From Erysipelotrichaceae bacterium (lineage in GTDB: Bacteria > Bacillota_I > Bacilli_A > RFN20 > CAG-826): a stretch of 25,473 nucleotides of DNA. Positions 24,656 through 25,473 of this stretch are shown here, one piece after another (position 1 is the stretch's first letter; each line of letters opens with the position of its first letter). The notes beneath the pieces were generated by a model that did no database searches, was not told where the DNA came from, and saw only the letters and a program-made list of their open reading frames with translations. The translations under genes were made by a program, and so were the position numbers. The stretch covers positions 1 to 25,473 of the forward strand of contig JAAYDH010000038.1 of NCBI GenBank assembly GCA_012729405.1, written 5' to 3'.

Positions 24656-24683
24656 TTTGATAATATCAAACTGACAATAAAAT
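24656..24683 (+). promoter_or_regulatory. Candidate sirtuin-gene promoter with overlapping palindrome
   Basis: TTTTGA (24655-24660) and TAAAAT (24678-24683, 5 of 6) with 17-bp spacing; the -10 ends 6 nt before the ATG at 24690, predicting a leaderless mRNA. TTTGATA-A-TATCAAA (24656-24670), a perfect 7-1-7 inverted repeat, overlaps the -35 and spacer, a typical repressor position. An alternative upstream pair near 24610-24635 (TTCAAA, TAAAAT) would give a longer leader. Confidence 0.45.
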
Positions 24684-24689
24684 TGACAT

Positions 24690-25415
24690 ATGAACAAGTA
24701 CGAAATATTAAAAAGCATGATTGACGAGGGGAACCAGATTGTCGTCTTCACCGGAGCCGGGATATCGGTTGCTAGCGGGATTCCGGACTTCCGCGGCGAA
24801 AAAGGCGTCTTCACTTCAACAAAAAAAGATGAGTTTAATCCAGAAGAAGTTTTGTCTCATTCATATTTCACCAGTCACACAAAAGAATTCTTTGATTTTT
24901 ATCGCCGAAAAATGCTTTACGAGAACGCCAAACCCAGCCTCGCTCACAAGTATTTTGCTGAGTTAGAAAAGAAAGGCAAAAAAGTTGTTGTTGTAACTCA
25001 AAACATTGATGGATTGCACCAAGCGGCTAGTTCTTCTTTAGTCTATGAATTGCATGGTAATGTTCATCGAAATTATTGTGAAAAGTGCAATCGCCTCTTC
25101 GGGATAAAATACATCCTCGATAGTAAAGAAATACCTGTTTGCGATAAATGTGGAGGAGTAATTAAACCTGATGTTGTCCTCTATGAAGAGCCCTTGAACG
25201 AAGACATTATTACAAGAACTATATCTGCTATTATGACATGTGACGTTCTCGTTGTCGTTGGCACTTCTTTGATCGTTTATCCGGCAGCAGGATTCTTGCG
25301 TTATTTCCGCGGAAAATATCTCATTGTCATCAATAAAACAGAGACTCCTTACGACAACATGTGCGACCTAGTCATTAATGAAGATGTAGAAAGTGTCATT
25401 AAAAAAATCATATGA
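24690..25415 (+). CDS. SIR2-family NAD-dependent protein deacylase (sirtuin)
   Basis: A 241-aa sirtuin, which removes acyl groups from protein lysines using NAD+ and releases nicotinamide and O-acyl-ADP-ribose. NAD-binding GAGISVASGIPDFRG is at 22-36, TQNIDGLH at 103-110, the catalytic His at 122 (ELHGNVH), zinc cysteines C130, C133, C151 and C154, and GTSLIVYPAA at 191-200. It is complete and near the usual bacterial length. No SD is found before the ATG, and the nearest -10 is 6 nt upstream. Its stop overlaps the start of a HAD phosphatase gene (ATGA), so the two are co-translated. It is divergent from the O-antigen-ligase-like gene. Confidence 0.95.
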   Translation: MNKYEILKSMIDEGNQIVVFTGAGISVASGIPDFRGEKGVFTSTKKDEFNPEEVLSHSYFTSHTKEFFDFYRRKMLYENAKPSLAHKYFAELEKKGKKVVVVTQNIDGLHQAASSSLVYELHGNVHRNYCEKCNRLFGIKYILDSKEIPVCDKCGGVIKPDVVLYEEPLNEDIITRTISAIMTCDVLVVVGTSLIVYPAAGFLRYFRGKYLIVINKTETPYDNMCDLVINEDVESVIKKII

Positions 25416-25473
25416 AAAAATTGATAATAATCGATCTCGATGGTACCTTGTTAGACACCCTCGATGATTTAAA
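25412..25473 (+). CDS. HAD-superfamily phosphatase, N-terminal fragment (runs off right edge)
   Basis: The first 20 codons, starting at an ATG that overlaps the sirtuin stop codon (ATGA). The residues MKKLIIIDLDGTLLDTLDDL contain HAD motif I (DxDGTLLDT, nucleophile Asp8), most like phosphoglycolate phosphatase/Gph-type enzymes. The remainder is outside the window, so the substrate class cannot be judged. Translational coupling to the sirtuin gene suggests a common operon. Confidence 0.85.
   Translation, partial: MKKLIIIDLDGTLLDTLDDL

Noticed and set aside
24643..24675. SD-like AAAGGA followed by a TTG start and a five-codon frame (leader peptide) before the sirtuin gene
   Set aside because: It is too short and without codon pattern; the same bases are better explained as part of the palindrome and promoter.

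Overview
The window looks like chromosomal DNA from a low-to-moderate GC, Gram-positive-derived bacterium of the Bacilli/Mollicutes side of the tree (an uncultured Erysipelotrichales, RF39 or Izemoplasma-like lineage would fit). Reasons: the gene order is the Firmicutes order rpmG-secE-nusG, rplK-rplA-rplJ-rplL-rsmC(ybxB)-rpoB-rpoC, rpsL-rpsG-fusA. S12 has the Gram-positive-type insertion. L11 carries a shortened N-terminal loop of the kind I recall from mycoplasmas, RpoC is long (1319 aa), and RpoB has Asn at the rifampicin position that is His in most bacteria. TGA is used as a stop codon (for example folC and the sirtuin gene), so this is not a code-4 Mycoplasma or Spiroplasma. The taxonomic call is inference.

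Layout. Left third, minus strand: fusA (partial at the edge), rpsG and rpsL with their own promoter; then a solitary M6-type metallopeptidase lipoprotein gene; then a terminator closing the rpoC transcript. Centre, minus strand: rplK-rplA-(L10 leader)-rplJ-rplL-rsmC-rpoB-rpoC. Next comes a block that breaks the usual nusG-rplK neighbourhood: plus-strand ktrB-ktrA (potassium uptake), a minus-strand membrane-anchored XRE regulator, and a divergent plus-strand gene for an unknown membrane-anchored extracytoplasmic protein. The minus-strand rpmG-secE-nusG set follows. Right third, minus strand: a tight six-gene unit of an O-antigen-ligase-like membrane protein, smpB, folC, a FolT-like ECF S component, a 75-aa single-TM protein and an LRR_5 (BspA-like) surface protein. 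At the right edge a plus-strand sirtuin gene overlaps the start of a HAD phosphatase gene.

Most of the window is core transcription/translation machinery and is ordinary. The points worth a second look are the natural H526N-equivalent in RpoB, the altered thiostrepton-site loop of L11, a group of accessory genes that lack Shine-Dalgarno sequences and have -10 boxes 6-12 nt before the ATG (candidate leaderless mRNAs, contrasting with strong SDs on the ribosomal genes), palindromes at the ktrB and sirtuin promoters, and accessory genes embedded inside the conserved ribosomal/RNA-polymerase super-cluster. I found no CRISPR array, insertion sequence, phage module, rRNA or tRNA, and nothing that qualifies as a complete undescribed system.
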